A stretch of 64,000 bases of DNA from positions 13,830,640-13,894,639 of the forward strand of contig OX393581.1 in NCBI GenBank assembly GCA_947652605.1, read 5' to 3'. The stretch is from Elmis aenea (taxonomy: Eukaryota; Arthropoda; Insecta; Coleoptera; Elmidae). The position numbers and the translations under genes were made by a program. The notes beneath the pieces are model-generated. The model did not search any database. It was given only the letters and a program-made list of their open reading frames with translations, and was not told the DNA's origin. This document shows, piece by piece, positions 43,955-55,126 of the stretch (positions are counted from its first letter, which is position 1; each line of letters opens with the position of its first letter).

Positions 43955-45652
43955 GATTTAAGGCACCTTCATCATAATAAGTTGTTTATCTGTTTGTCAA
44001 GTATCGAATTATTTTTAAAAAGTTTAAAAACTTTATTATTATTATTATTTCCGCATAATGGCATGTAATTTTTTTTTTGAAAATCGGTCGCAACTTAAAA
44101 TCTTTTTTGCATGAAAACCAAGGTTACAATGCGACCATGTAAAAAAATACAATCATTATTATTTTTTTAGAAAAGCTTCACATTTTTTCTTGAGGATTTG
44201 TAAATTTTCTTTTTTCAATCAAAAATGCCTAACAATAAGTATACCTGAACAAATAAAACAAACAAAAAATCTTTTTGTTTTAAATTTTTAGGCTACTCAC
44301 AGACTAACTATGATTGCAGAAAAGATATAAATATTGGTCAGTTACGGCTCGACTTAAAAAATATTAATTTCTTCATTAAAATTACCGTAAAGTAAATAAA
44401 AATTTACTATTTACAACTCTTTTTTGTGTTATAGTTGAAAAGATGTTAGTTTTTAAAAATTTTGACATATTTCAGATTAATTTAGAAATTGTTTAACGAT
44501 ATTCAATTTATTTTGTAATTTAGGTTAACTTTGAATAATTTAACCAGTTTATCAACACTTTTAATAAAAACACTTACTCATGTAATTTGTTGGGTAATAT
44601 AATACAATAAATATGGAGAAAGGTTTAATTGTTTCGAGTTAAAAATTTCGTGAACGTCTATTTTACCAGTTTAGGAAAAAAGAAATTTAAACTTAATGAC
44701 AAAATAAAATATTAATTACCAACATCGTAAATGCAACTATAAACTTTTTAAATACTAAACCTATCTTTAACCTTTTGTTTTTTATTTGTGTTAATTGATT
44801 AAAAAAAAAGATTCGTATCGTGCGGTTCAGGCCTCATCCGGTGTTATTTAAAAATGTCAATACTGAGTTATCGTTTAAAATTGCAGACCTAAATGACGCA
44901 TAATTTTATACAAAAGCTTTTATTGAAATAGCTGATTGGCAAAACTATCAAGTTGAATTAATTTAGAAAAAATTATGGAGAATAATGCAAATGGTAAATT
45001 ATTTTAAGTTAAACAAATTATCGTGATTTAAATAACACCAAAAACAATATTAAAAAATAATTGTATAAATGTTATATTGTTTACATCATTCATTTAAAGT
45101 ACAAATTTAGTTTTTAAAGTATTACATTTCTGCAATTCTAATACTAAGTATCCTAATTGGTAGCTGTGCTAATTAAAATCACGATTCCTTAAACTGATGG
45201 CAATTTTATACACGTTTGTTCACTGATATTATCGATACACAATTTCTCGTGATAAAAAAAGCTTTATATGTTCAAATAATTATATCAGACGTGCCTTCAA
45301 AACCCATATAATTTTCATCCACATTTTTTTTAAGTTCACGAATCTTCAATTTCATCGTCAACTATCCCAGAAAAAGATTTATCGCTTTGTGCAATTTTCT
45401 TAAACCAATAGATCATAAAACGTTTGGTTACCTTTCTATAACTACACTTCCGTGATAAATAATTTTGGCATAACTTGCAGATTATATTTAGGAAAAGTAT
45501 TTTTGAAAACTACGCCAAACATGACTAGCTCATACGGCGCCAACATTCATTTTGGACCTTAGTATTTCGTCCTACGTTTAAAAACACCTTCTGTAGTTTT
45601 GCGCTGTAAGTTTTTTTTTTAAATAAAGGTAGGACTTAGAGTAAAATTCATG
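43955..45652. other. Long unique, extremely AT-rich stretch
   Basis: I see no repeat ends, ORFs or RNA genes. Short homopolymer runs are common. Confidence 0.3.
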
Positions 45653-45660
45653 GTCTGGAG

Positions 45661-46875
45661 CAGGGTGGATAAAAATCATGATTTTTTTAAAAAAATCAAA
45701 AAAATCGATTTATTTGATTTAAATCAGATTTTTTTGATTTAAATCAGATTTTTTTAATTTAAATCAAATGTACCATATTATAGAATTTAGTGACATATTC
45801 ACATGCTATTTCTGTTTTGTGCTAATATATTAATTTAATAACCAATATATTTAATTCATTGGTGAATTTTTGTCAAAATGAAAAATGAAATATAATGATT
45901 AAGAATTTTGAAAAAATCAGTGCTAAATGGTGATGTTTAATTAATTATATACAGGGTGAGTCATTAGTGCAGGACCGGTCGATTGTGGCTAAACGGTTTG
46001 AGATATGAAGTTGATTCAAATGCTATTTTATACAGTTTTTTCTAAACAACACAATAAAAATATTTTCAAATATACAGGGTGAGTCACCTTTCTGGAACTA
46101 ATAGCAACTTTTATATTTCAAATACAACACCCAATTTTTTATTTAATATTTTTGACCGCCATAATTTTAGCTTTGCATCAATATAAAATACTACAGGTTT
46201 TTATACGGCGTTGTAAAAAAAAAAAAATTTTCTAAATTATTCAAGGTTTTAAGTACAGAGTTATAATTTGGTATGGACATGCAGAAAAAATTTCTCTGTT
46301 CGCTCGATATGAAAAAATTTGAATCACACATACAGGGGTGTTTATAAATAGGTGGCAACTTCCATGATTTTCAAAAGCTCGTAAATCGATTTTTTCAAAT
46401 GCAAACCCCTGTATTTTTTTATGTCACCAAATTCGTCTTTAAGAGAGCTTCATTTTTTGTTAAGGATGTCCTATACCCAAAAATCATACTTTTCGAGATA
46501 TTCGACATTTTTCTTCAAATCGTTATTGAAGCAATAGAGTGCCGTGGAAATTGAAAGAACTGACTGTTCACTTCGCTAACGTCAAAAACTTGTCATTTAT
46601 ATTTTGAATTATTGCATTTCCACAATGAATATTACTTTACAATTTACCATTTCGTGTATTTAATTACTAATAGTAATACAATTTTGTTTTATTATAAATA
46701 TTATATTGTACTCATATAATATGTGATTTAAATTAAATTTTAAAAAAAAATCACTTGATTTAAATCAATGATTTTTTTAAAAAAATCACTTGATTTAAAT
46801 CATGATTTAAATCGTGATTTAAATCATGATTTAAATCGTGATTTAAATCAATTGATTTAAATCTGCTCAACCCTG
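45661..46875. mobile_element. hAT element with GATTTAAATC palindromes
   Basis: GTCTGGAG lies at 45653-45660 and 46876-46883 (8-bp duplication). The left end is CAGGGTGGATAAAAATCATG and the right end CTGCTCAACCCTG, followed inward by many GATTTAAATC units. About 1 kb inside is foreign: three starts of CAGGGTG or CAGGGGTG type, each after TA, occur at 45952, 46075 and 46333 in the same orientation, with no right ends. They are truncated mariner-like left ends that entered this hAT element. This terminus is widespread in animal genomes. Confidence 0.9.
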
Positions 46876-46883
46876 GTCTGGAG

Positions 46884-48084
46884 TAATTATTACATAAAAT
46901 ACAACCAAGAGAACAAAGTTTCTAATTTTTAGACTTGTCTCTGTCTTTCTCGTTCGTTCTTATTTATCCCAGAAAAGCTGTCCACAAATTTGTGGCCCAT
47001 GGTGTCGTCCTTTGCAATTATTTGTTTTATTCTTGTAATCCCTTATCTTACTAGTAATGTGAACCAGTCAGAATGTACAACCATATCAACCAATCGTTTG
47101 TTGATAGACAAAACACACATTATCAATAACAGAAAATAAAAATGAGATCGTTTAGAGATATGAAGAAAAATTTCTGAAACGAGAGCGCTGGCTGGCTAGT
47201 CGACGCTTTTAGTTTTCATCGTAAAATATAGATATATCCTTCGTGGAAATACCATTAATGTAAATTAAAATTCCCCAAGACCGCAGTGTTAACCCATTTA
47301 GGCCATTATCAAACAGGAAGCGAGCAGGGAACGTGTGTTACTTGTTGGATAATCATTTAATGGATGAAAATGCGCCACAGAAAACATTAATTTATAGTAA
47401 TTTACCACTACACGTACTTTCAGATGTTTATAATTAATACGTTTTCGCATAGATATCATAACTCATGAAAAAAAGTTTCGTACAGCACGCATTTACACCG
47501 ATATTTTTTCGACTAACTCAAACGGATATCGATCGGAAACGAACTAATAACCAAAGCTACACAAGTAGAACCAATTAATCACTTTAGTTCGATTGTGACT
47601 CTTTTATTTGGCGAATTCTCGCTTCCTTGTTTCCGATTCCGCAAGAGATTGCTTCCATTCTTTCTTAATTTATTTTCTTTGGAAAGCAGTTTAGACTGGT
47701 GTAAGTGTATTTTTCCTAGCAGGAAACTCAGAAAGAGATATATCTCCTCAACAATTGTCAACATATTTATAAATGTGGTTGTACAGCATAAAACGGCAGT
47801 AAATATGATTAAATTCTTTTGGCTGTAAACCAAAAAACGTGAAGCGTACGCTGGTTAAAATAACTTCCTGGTTTTATCGTAGTTTCTTGTGTAAGTTTCA
47901 TGTTTAAGGAGACAGTTTCTACGTAACAAAGGAAAAAAATGACACAAAACCCCAAAGAACTGTTGCGATATATTTATTTATACCAATTTTAAAGTTCCAA
48001 AAAACAATTGCTGCCTTGGGAAGGTATTGAGAAAAATTGGCTAGTCTTTGACAAAAACATTAAGCACAAAAGAACCTTTCTTGT
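46884..48084. other. Unique non-coding stretch
   Basis: Opposed open frames at 47579-47833 and 47595-47828 show no protein features. GC-richer at 46930-47350. Nothing else is seen. Confidence 0.3.
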
Positions 48085-48365
48085 TTTTTTTTCTATTGTT
48101 CTTCGTTTTGTACCGCACATTAATTGGAATTTTATCTTTTTATTATGTATGTCATTGTCCTAGGTCTTGTGATAAATTGCACCCCAAGTTGAAGTGCGAT
48201 GCTTGCTCCAAGATTTTATTTTCTATAATGATTTTAGATCTTTTAGGTTGTTTGCTTATGAATGCCATGACCTTTTTCTGAGCTTATTTCACTGTTATAT
48301 TCTTTGGTAAGTTGACTTAGGTTGTGTATACTGAGTTGTAGTTCATCGTCTGTAATGAAAATCTA
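48085..48365 (-). pseudogene. LINE RT thumb fragment
   Basis: The minus strand reads DDELQLSIHNLSQLTKEYNS then EISSEK, and after a slip KVMAFISKQPKRSKIII, NKILEQASHFNLGCN. This matches the stretch just after the FADD box in insect LINE ORF2 (DELQ..IH.L......YN..IS..KTK.MAF.GK.P.R.KI.I....LEQV..F.YLG). Both ends are lost and at least two frameshifts occur. Confidence 0.7.
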
Positions 48366-48655
48366 TCCAAAGTTGTTTATTTAGAACGCTATCCGTTAAA
48401 ATATCCTTGCAAGCTTACCTTCTCCCGTAGATTGTATAAAGCAAAAAATGAGTCGTTTATTTTGAAAGCGGCATAAGTAACTTTTATGTTATTTTGAGAT
48501 ATTTAATATGCTTAAAAATGTCTATGCCAACAATAAAGAAATGTTACTTGTATCGGGTGGCCAAATAACAACGATACAACTTTATATTTAAATAATTTTC
48601 ATATCAAATACCATAACTTGTTTTATAAATACTTTATTTAGGCTTGGCAATTATG

Positions 48656-49338
48656 CAGTAGCGTAGCAAGGGGGGGCGGGGGGGGCGGTCCGCCCCGGGC
48701 GGCACTTTTTTTGGGGCGGCACTTTTAGTCTACCCAAATGGGGTAAAAATGAAAATCTCGGGGTAATGAAGGATCAGTACATATAATAATCAGTACCGGC
48801 ACTAGCGCTATTAAATTCATACAAATTAATTTTTAAAAAAGGAATTCTTACCGAACTTAGAACGGGCTACTTTACCTTGCTTCACTGAAAACCCGCTCCC
48901 TTGTAACGACAGAAATTCCAAGTTTCTAATAAAATTTACGATACGGTACCAACCATTCAATAAAATTTCAAACAATTCATTTATTTTAGGCATTAAATTC
49001 CATGCAGTTTTAAACTCTATTGTAACAGGGATTTTCGCCCTTATTAAAAATAATTTCGTGGGAGTGGGGGTGATCTGATTTAAAAAAAAAAAATCAGAAA
49101 AGGTTCTACTGTAAAACTGTAATTTTAGAAGATGATAAAGTATTCTCCATTATCTAACTTTGCTTTAAAACACGTTTGAACGTCTAAAATCTAAAAAAAA
49201 ATCGCCTGCGGCGCATTTTGTTTTTCCCCCACTTTTTTGTGTCGTTTTTGGCAAAAATCAAAAATTAGCAACCCTTAATTATAGGGGCGGCAAATTCAGG
49301 GACCGCCCCGGGCGGCACAACCTCTAGCTACGCCACTG
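48656..49338. mobile_element. 683-bp hAT element, second copy
   Basis: CAATTATG lies at 48648-48655 and 49339-49346 (8-bp duplication). The ends are CAGTAGCGTAGCAAGG and CTCTAGCTACGCCACTG. It is an inverted relative of 30993-31685, with the same core. It landed on the stop codon of the mariner transposase, as the duplication contains that TAA. Confidence 0.95.
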
Positions 49339-49341
49339 CAA

Positions 49342-50382
49342 TTATGTATGGAATATAACATCTATCAAGTGTCCACCTCTCACTGCATAACAAATTCGAG
49401 CTCTTTCCATGGCGTTTTTCATCACATTTTCGCATACTTCCGGCGGTATTCCACTTACAGCGTCTCGAATATTCTGCTTTAAGTGGTCAAGATTCATCGG
49501 TCTGTTAGCATAGACATGTCTCTATAGACAGCCCCACAGAACAACGTCAGGAGCTGTTAAATCCGGTGATCTTGGAGGCCAATCAGTGTCACCGTTTCTT
49601 GAGCTTAATTCAACTGGAAACATCCTTTTCAATGTTTCGATTGAGTTTCGTGCCGTATGACTTGTGGCTCCGTCTTGTTGAAACTACATGTTTTCCAGGC
49701 TCAACTGATTCATTTGATGAAACTAAAATGGTTAATCATCTCACGTTAGCGATCGCCTGTCACTGTCACAGCAGCACCTGTAACGTCTTTAAAGAAGCAG
49801 GGCCCAATTACCTCTCCTGGCCAGATTCCACACCAAACTGTCACACGACAAGGATGCTCCTCAACCCAATATCGAAAATTTTGTTTGTTAACAAATCTAT
49901 TGAGGTGGAAATGGGCTCCGTCGCTCATAATGATTTGTTGATGAAAATCTGGGTCGCCTTCCAATTAGTTTAGAACGAAATTACTGACGTTACGAAGGCG
50001 TTCTTGGTCCTGGTTTAAGTTTTTAGTTAACTGAATCTTTTAGGGAAAAAGACCCAGATTTTTCTTCAGAATATTCTGTAGTTATTCCCGGTTGTTGAGA
50101 AAGCTGCCTGGTAGACAGTGTCGGATCTTAGGCTACATTTTCACGAAAACTTCCAACATTCTGCTCCGAACGAGCACTTCTGGCGCGATGAGGAACTGGT
50201 TTATCTTTTACAATGCCATACTGCTTAAATTTATCCACTAAACAAGTTATTGTTAGTCGCGAAGGTAAGTTGTTTCTACCGAAAATGTGACGCAATTTTC
50301 TAAGCGTTTCCGCAACAAAAGACTGATTTGCATAGAACGTTTTGATAATTAAAGCATATTGCTCAAGCGAAAAACACTCCAT
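49342..50382 (-). pseudogene. Mariner transposase pseudogene (DD41D, rosa-like)
   Basis: The reading starts MECFSLEQYALIIKTFY at 50382. The N-terminal DUF4817-type HTH continues with AETLRKLRHIFGRNNLPSRL and VDKFKQYGIVKDKP. A linker with RSARSEQNV follows, then the core: DPDFHQQIIMSDGAHFHLN (first Asp), FVNKQNFRYW, RVTVWCGIWPGEVIGPCFF, VTVTGDR, FQQDGATSHTARNS (second Asp), DWPPRSPDLTAPDVVLWG (third Asp), and the end GGHLIDVIFHT before TAA at 49342-49344. Counting in one frame gives 41 residues between the second and third Asp, the spacing that defines the DD41D (rosa) mariner group. Stops in the linker and after WGCL, plus frameshifts near 49975 and 49700, disable it. Confidence 0.9.
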
Positions 50383-50496
50383 AACGAATTTGCCGCATCT
50401 ACACCAATTAATTGTTATCAAACAACTGTCAAATTTGGCGCCGAAACAAAATAACGGTAAAAAAAAGTTTTATACCTCTTAGTTGGCCACCCAGTA

Positions 50497-51923
50497 TTCG
50501 TTTTCTTGGTTACTTATATTTTTCTCAGTATACATAAGTAACCGAATCGCCATTTTTCATTACAGTCGAGCCACTTTCAAAATTAATAGTTAATAAAAAT
50601 TTATGTTGATTTTGTTCGATGTGGTTTACTAAAGTGATGTTTCATAAGACAGTAATATAAGACAATTGATGAGTAAATTATTAGTAATATAAGTAATTTA
50701 TGTAATGTATTTCACTTATAACTTATAAGTTTCATTCAAGTATTTTTTTATTGTTATTAATATTTATAAAGAACATTAATAATAAGTTAATCCATCAGTA
50801 CATTTTGAAATATAAGAAAAGTTTATTTACGTAGTGAATCATTGTCATTAATAGAGGTGATGAAGCCATCAGACATTTCTTTGTTTAAATTTTTTTAAAT
50901 AACTGTAGTAAATTGAGGGTATATAAGGAAGCAAATTTATCATTATGCCATATTTAACTAAAAGTATTTGCACTTTTGTTTAACAATAAAATTTCTATTG
51001 ACGAAAATAGTAACGATTTTAAAAGAAATTGCAAGTCAACAGTTTAAAGATTCGAATATTATTCATTTTTGTAATCTTAAACAACTTTAACTCATTTTTC
51101 GCAATAATTTACTTATGCCACTTTCAAAAAAACGTCTCTAATAATGACGCTTTTGACATTACGAATGTAATATGATGTACAGAAAAACAATAATTTCTTT
51201 AAACGTTTTATTTTTTATATAGTAGGAAACCAAACTTAATAGGGTAAATTGTATCACACCTGATTTTCTTAAAGAGACCGACAGCGAATCGAGTTCCTAT
51301 ATTGTAATATTATATTGAAGGCTGTTTAATGATTTATTGGTGGCAACTTAAATGTGAATAAAGATCCAATCCTCGAAATTTCATTTTCCCATATTATATT
51401 GCACCTCTTTGTGTCGAACTTTTGTGTAAATTTTTTATTGTAACGATGCACTGTTATTCTTTTAACGCTGGACACCGCCGACCGGAAGACATAATGAACT
51501 GTAACGCTTTCAAGAATATTTAAAGATATAGCTCAGTACTTAAAAAACGCGCATAAAACTGAACCAACGAGTGTTTAATAACCTCACGCGGTGCTTAAAA
51601 TTTATATCTGTATTCGTCTCATATAATAATGGCGTATTTTACGATGCCGATATTAATAATGTGCAACTGTGCATGAAGGAATTAGTTACAATATTTCACT
51701 ATCGCTAAAAACACAATAATAAATTTTCCCAAATCTAAGAATCTTGTAAACACACGAGGAGATCCATTAATTATGTCGGCGTTTCCCAAACGTTTGTTGG
51801 TAGCGCCACAATAAAGTGATTTACTGATATACGCGGCACGTCTTAATGCAGAATTCTAGGCCCGCCTTTCAATTTTTTCCGGAATGTGTTTTTTTAGATA
51901 TTTTACTATTTGTATCGAGTGGG
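50497..51923. other. Unique AT-rich non-coding stretch
   Basis: No coding signal. A hAT-end-like sequence (GGCGTTTCCCAAACG) lies near 51779 without a partner. Confidence 0.3.
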
Positions 51924-51925
51924 TA

Positions 51926-53337
51926 CCGGGTGTTCCAGTAAGAACAACTTTCCAGTTCTGTAACTTCTTTATTCTTCTTAATCGGGTCTTCTTGTACCTT
52001 TCGGTGTCGAGGTATTTACTCTAGTTCTTGATTAAGTTTCTCCATCTTTGGCTAGCGGTGGCACATCTCTTCAACTGACTCCTTTTTCTTTTAGTCTTAC
52101 TTCGTTCTTCTATTTTGTAAGCGGTCTTCCTCTACTTCTTTTTCCCTTAATCTTCGTTTTTCAACCCATTTTTGCGTACCTGCTTTTGGTTATGCATTAT
52201 GGAATTGGTTTATCTCCATCTTTTTTTATGTCTTTTACTTTTAGGCTTTTTCTGATTTTATCTTTGCTTATGTTTTCAATTAATGTACATCCTTATATTC
52301 TTCTCAAAAATCTTATCTCCTGCGTCTGTATCATTTTTTGTTTTTGAGTTATTAGGAAGAAAAACTGTTTTTTTAATCATGTTTATAATGTGTCATACCT
52401 CAGTTATTGTTGTAAATATCGAAAAAATTTATGAAGGATATTTTTAGATAATTTTTACTCTCACCGTTAAAAGTTATGACACAAACTTACCTTTTTTTAG
52501 TGGAAGCTGTAGTTGACCATGACCTATTTAAATTCCTTATTTTTTTCTCATTTTAAATATATAAGGGTTAATGTATTTATTTTTAATAATACGCAAGTTT
52601 AGAAGGGTTTTTTTTATATGTTTTTAAAGAAAAACAGAAGCTGTGAAAACAAATAAAGACAAGGTATAAAACGTTTTAAAACCCATGTGGTACAAGTAAG
52701 GAAGGTTTTTTAATTTGTTGAAATAAACAATATAAATATTTGAACATAATATAAACAACAATAATACTACATAATAATATACTACATAACATAATATTGT
52801 TGTTATCTTATGCACAAATATTTATAATGTTTATCTCAACAACAAATTAAAAAACCCGTAGCTTTTACCACATAAATTTTAAAAGGTTTTACACCTTTTT
52901 TTTGTTTTCACTACCTACTATGTTTTTCTTAAAAAAAAAAACAACTAAAAAACCTTCGTAACTTGCGTATTATTGAAAATAACTACATCAACCCTTTATA
53001 TATTTAAAATGAGAAAAAATAAGGAATGCCAATCGGTCATGGCCAACTAAAGCTTCCTTTAACAAAAAACAAAGTTTGTCATTACTTTTTAATAGCAAGA
53101 GTAAATTTTTTTTAGTATAAGTAATCAAATTTTTTATAGAAATATTTTAAAATATTTACCACAATAACGGAGATATGACACATTATAAATATGCTCAAAA
53201 AAAAACAGCTTTTCGCTTATAAGTCAAAAACCGGAGTTTGTCACAAAAAATTGCACATTTTTAGTAATTTAACCGTTTCTTTATCTTGAATATTAAGCGA
53301 GATACCCATGTAATCCCATTGAATCTGGACCACCCTG
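51926..53337. mobile_element. Long-arm mariner-like element split by a LINE
   Basis: TA lies at 51924-51925 and 53338-53339. The left end is CCGGGTGTTCCAGTAAG and the right, inverted, CAGGGTGGTCCAGATTC. The arms match over several hundred bp, including TTATAATGTGTCATA.CTC, GTAGTTGACCATGACC / GGTCATGGCCAACTA and ATATATAAGGGTT. The interior at 52560-52960 is nearly symmetric as well. A LINE fragment sits in the left arm at 51985-52345. Confidence 0.8.
51985..52345 (-). pseudogene. LINE C-terminal fragment
   Basis: The minus strand reads, with frameshifts, MIQTQEIRFLRRI, KIRKSLKVKDIKKDGDK, KKWVEKR-like, GKRSRGRPLTK, VRLKEKGVS, and DVPPLAKDGE. This matches the LINE C-terminal order E.RFLRRI.G, LKVKDI, RGRP..KW.NEV and W..LAKDR..WR. 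The 3' end shares the TCTTGTACC...GGTGTCGAGG block with the LINE at 8284-9221, so they are related elements. Only about 360 bp remain. Confidence 0.7.
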
Positions 53338-53339
53338 TA

Positions 53340-55126
53340 CACTGCATCGAAGGTACGCGAAAAGGTTTCAAGGGGTACATGACTAAATTTTTATTTTACT
53401 GAACCATTTTTTAGCTATAGAAATCTAGCAAAAGTAGTATTATTTAAAACTACACCAAACTAGTCTTCGACTGAGAGGGAGGTGTATACGCCGTTAAGAC
53501 CAAACTCTCAAGATGGTTTTAAGTTTGGTAAACACTGGCCTAATAAACCATGACTACTAAATTTTAAATGATTACTGTTGGTAATAAGAACGCTACAACT
53601 TCAATTTGTGGTTTTCCAGATTTTTCAGGATGTTTCAGGAACTTGGCAAAAATGCTTATTTTTTTGTCGACGTTTTTACTAACAATAAGCTTGGTTGCAA
53701 ATTTAATCATTGTTTTTTCTTTGAAGTTTTTTAAAATGCTCACGTTATCTGTGATGAATCGCGCTTTAAAAGCTTTTTTTAAACCATTGTGAGAAAATAT
53801 GTGTCGCTCAACACGGTCATGAGTTGCGGTAGTTTTGGAAACACTGGCTATGTTATAAAAACGTTGTATAAATCATAGGACGCCCATCGCGAACAAGGCA
53901 GTTCCGTCACCGCGGTCATTCCCCGTGAGATTAGCGAACTTTTATATAATGGGACTTGCCAAACCGTGAATTTACAGGGTATTTATAAAACTATACGATC
54001 ATTCCGCGCGTAAAACAAAACTGTTTTGACAAAGTGTTGGCACATTTTCAATTTAAATTTCACATTTTGCTTGTCACATAAATTCGCCTCGTCCTTTCAA
54101 AGAGTAAAATTCAGCTTTCACCACGAACTCTGACCTCGCAGCCAATAAGCGGTCCGCTTCAGCCGTTCAGTAACAGCCTGCTAGATGTATGCCGGCTATT
54201 AATAATGTTCTGCTGTAAACGATGTGTTCCTTTACTTCAAGTTTAATGCTTAAACATGTCGTTCGTACATAAATAAGTCCGTTTACCTGCTATAATCGAA
54301 TGTACACATGGATGTTATTTTATGGCCAGTTGAATATGTAACAAGATTGTGAAATTGTGATTTTATGACTCAATCAAGTAGCGTTACAATGTGCTGTAAA
54401 AACATCTATTGTTAAAGCAACGCCAACGTCTTTAAATCAATCGTTATCAAAATAATCCAAGATGCGGGCCTTAAGTGCTATTTAACCAATTACAATTTGA
54501 TTAGACGATATAATTTAAAGACAAAGTATTACTCCCTACGCATATCTAAGTCTCTAAGTGTAATCTACAGAATTTTTCAAAATGGTAGTGGCAGACTTTG
54601 AAGATTGTATCTAGGTTTATAGATGAAAAAATCGGTTAAGTCATGAATACATTCTTTGCAGTTAACAATAAAAAACTTGGGAAGATAAAAATTGTAGGTT
54701 ATTTTATGTTTCAACATTGGTTACATTTGTTACTTCATACGGACGCTTTATGTGTTGTAACGTCATTGAATTACAGTTTTTATTAATTTTTCAACGATGT
54801 AAAATACTTCGAAAAAAAAAATCTGATGTACAATTATTTTTAATGAACAATTCACACCTGTAAAACAACAAAAAAAAAAGGGAATGCATCAAAGCATGTC
54901 ATATAAGTTTTTTATTGTTTTTGTTTGTCCTATAGCTTTTAATTGAAAGAAACACAATTTTTTGGATGGATATTAGACGATCAAGAGATTCTTAATTCCA
55001 TTTCATACTCTGTTATTAGACACCAATATAACTACACAATTTTTCTCTGATATAACCGACTTTATATCTCCCATAATAACCGAGATCCTCATGCTGTTTG
55101 TCGTTTCATCCGGTACTACTGGGGTT
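53340..55126. other. Unique stretch with two hAT-end fragments
   Basis: Right ends resembling hAT termini occur at 53537 (AAGTTTGGTAAACACTG) and 53846 (AGTTTTGGAAACACTG), both without left partners. The part at 53880-54200 is GC-richer unique sequence. A 74-codon frame at 53568-53792 is not recognisable. Confidence 0.35.

Larger units (their letters stand above)
48553..50494. mobile_element. Mariner-like element, DD41D type, split by a hAT
   Basis: TA lies at 48551-48552 and 50495-50496. The left end reads TCGGGTGGCCAAATAAC and the right end, inverted, CTGGGTGGCCAACTAAG. Without the hAT insertion and its 8-bp duplication the element is about 1.25 kb, a usual size for mariner. The transposase gene runs from right to left and is described separately. 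Confidence 0.85.

Noticed and set aside
49566..49973. 135-codon plus-strand open frame
   Set aside because: It is the antisense of the mariner transposase core, whose motifs are clear on the minus strand.
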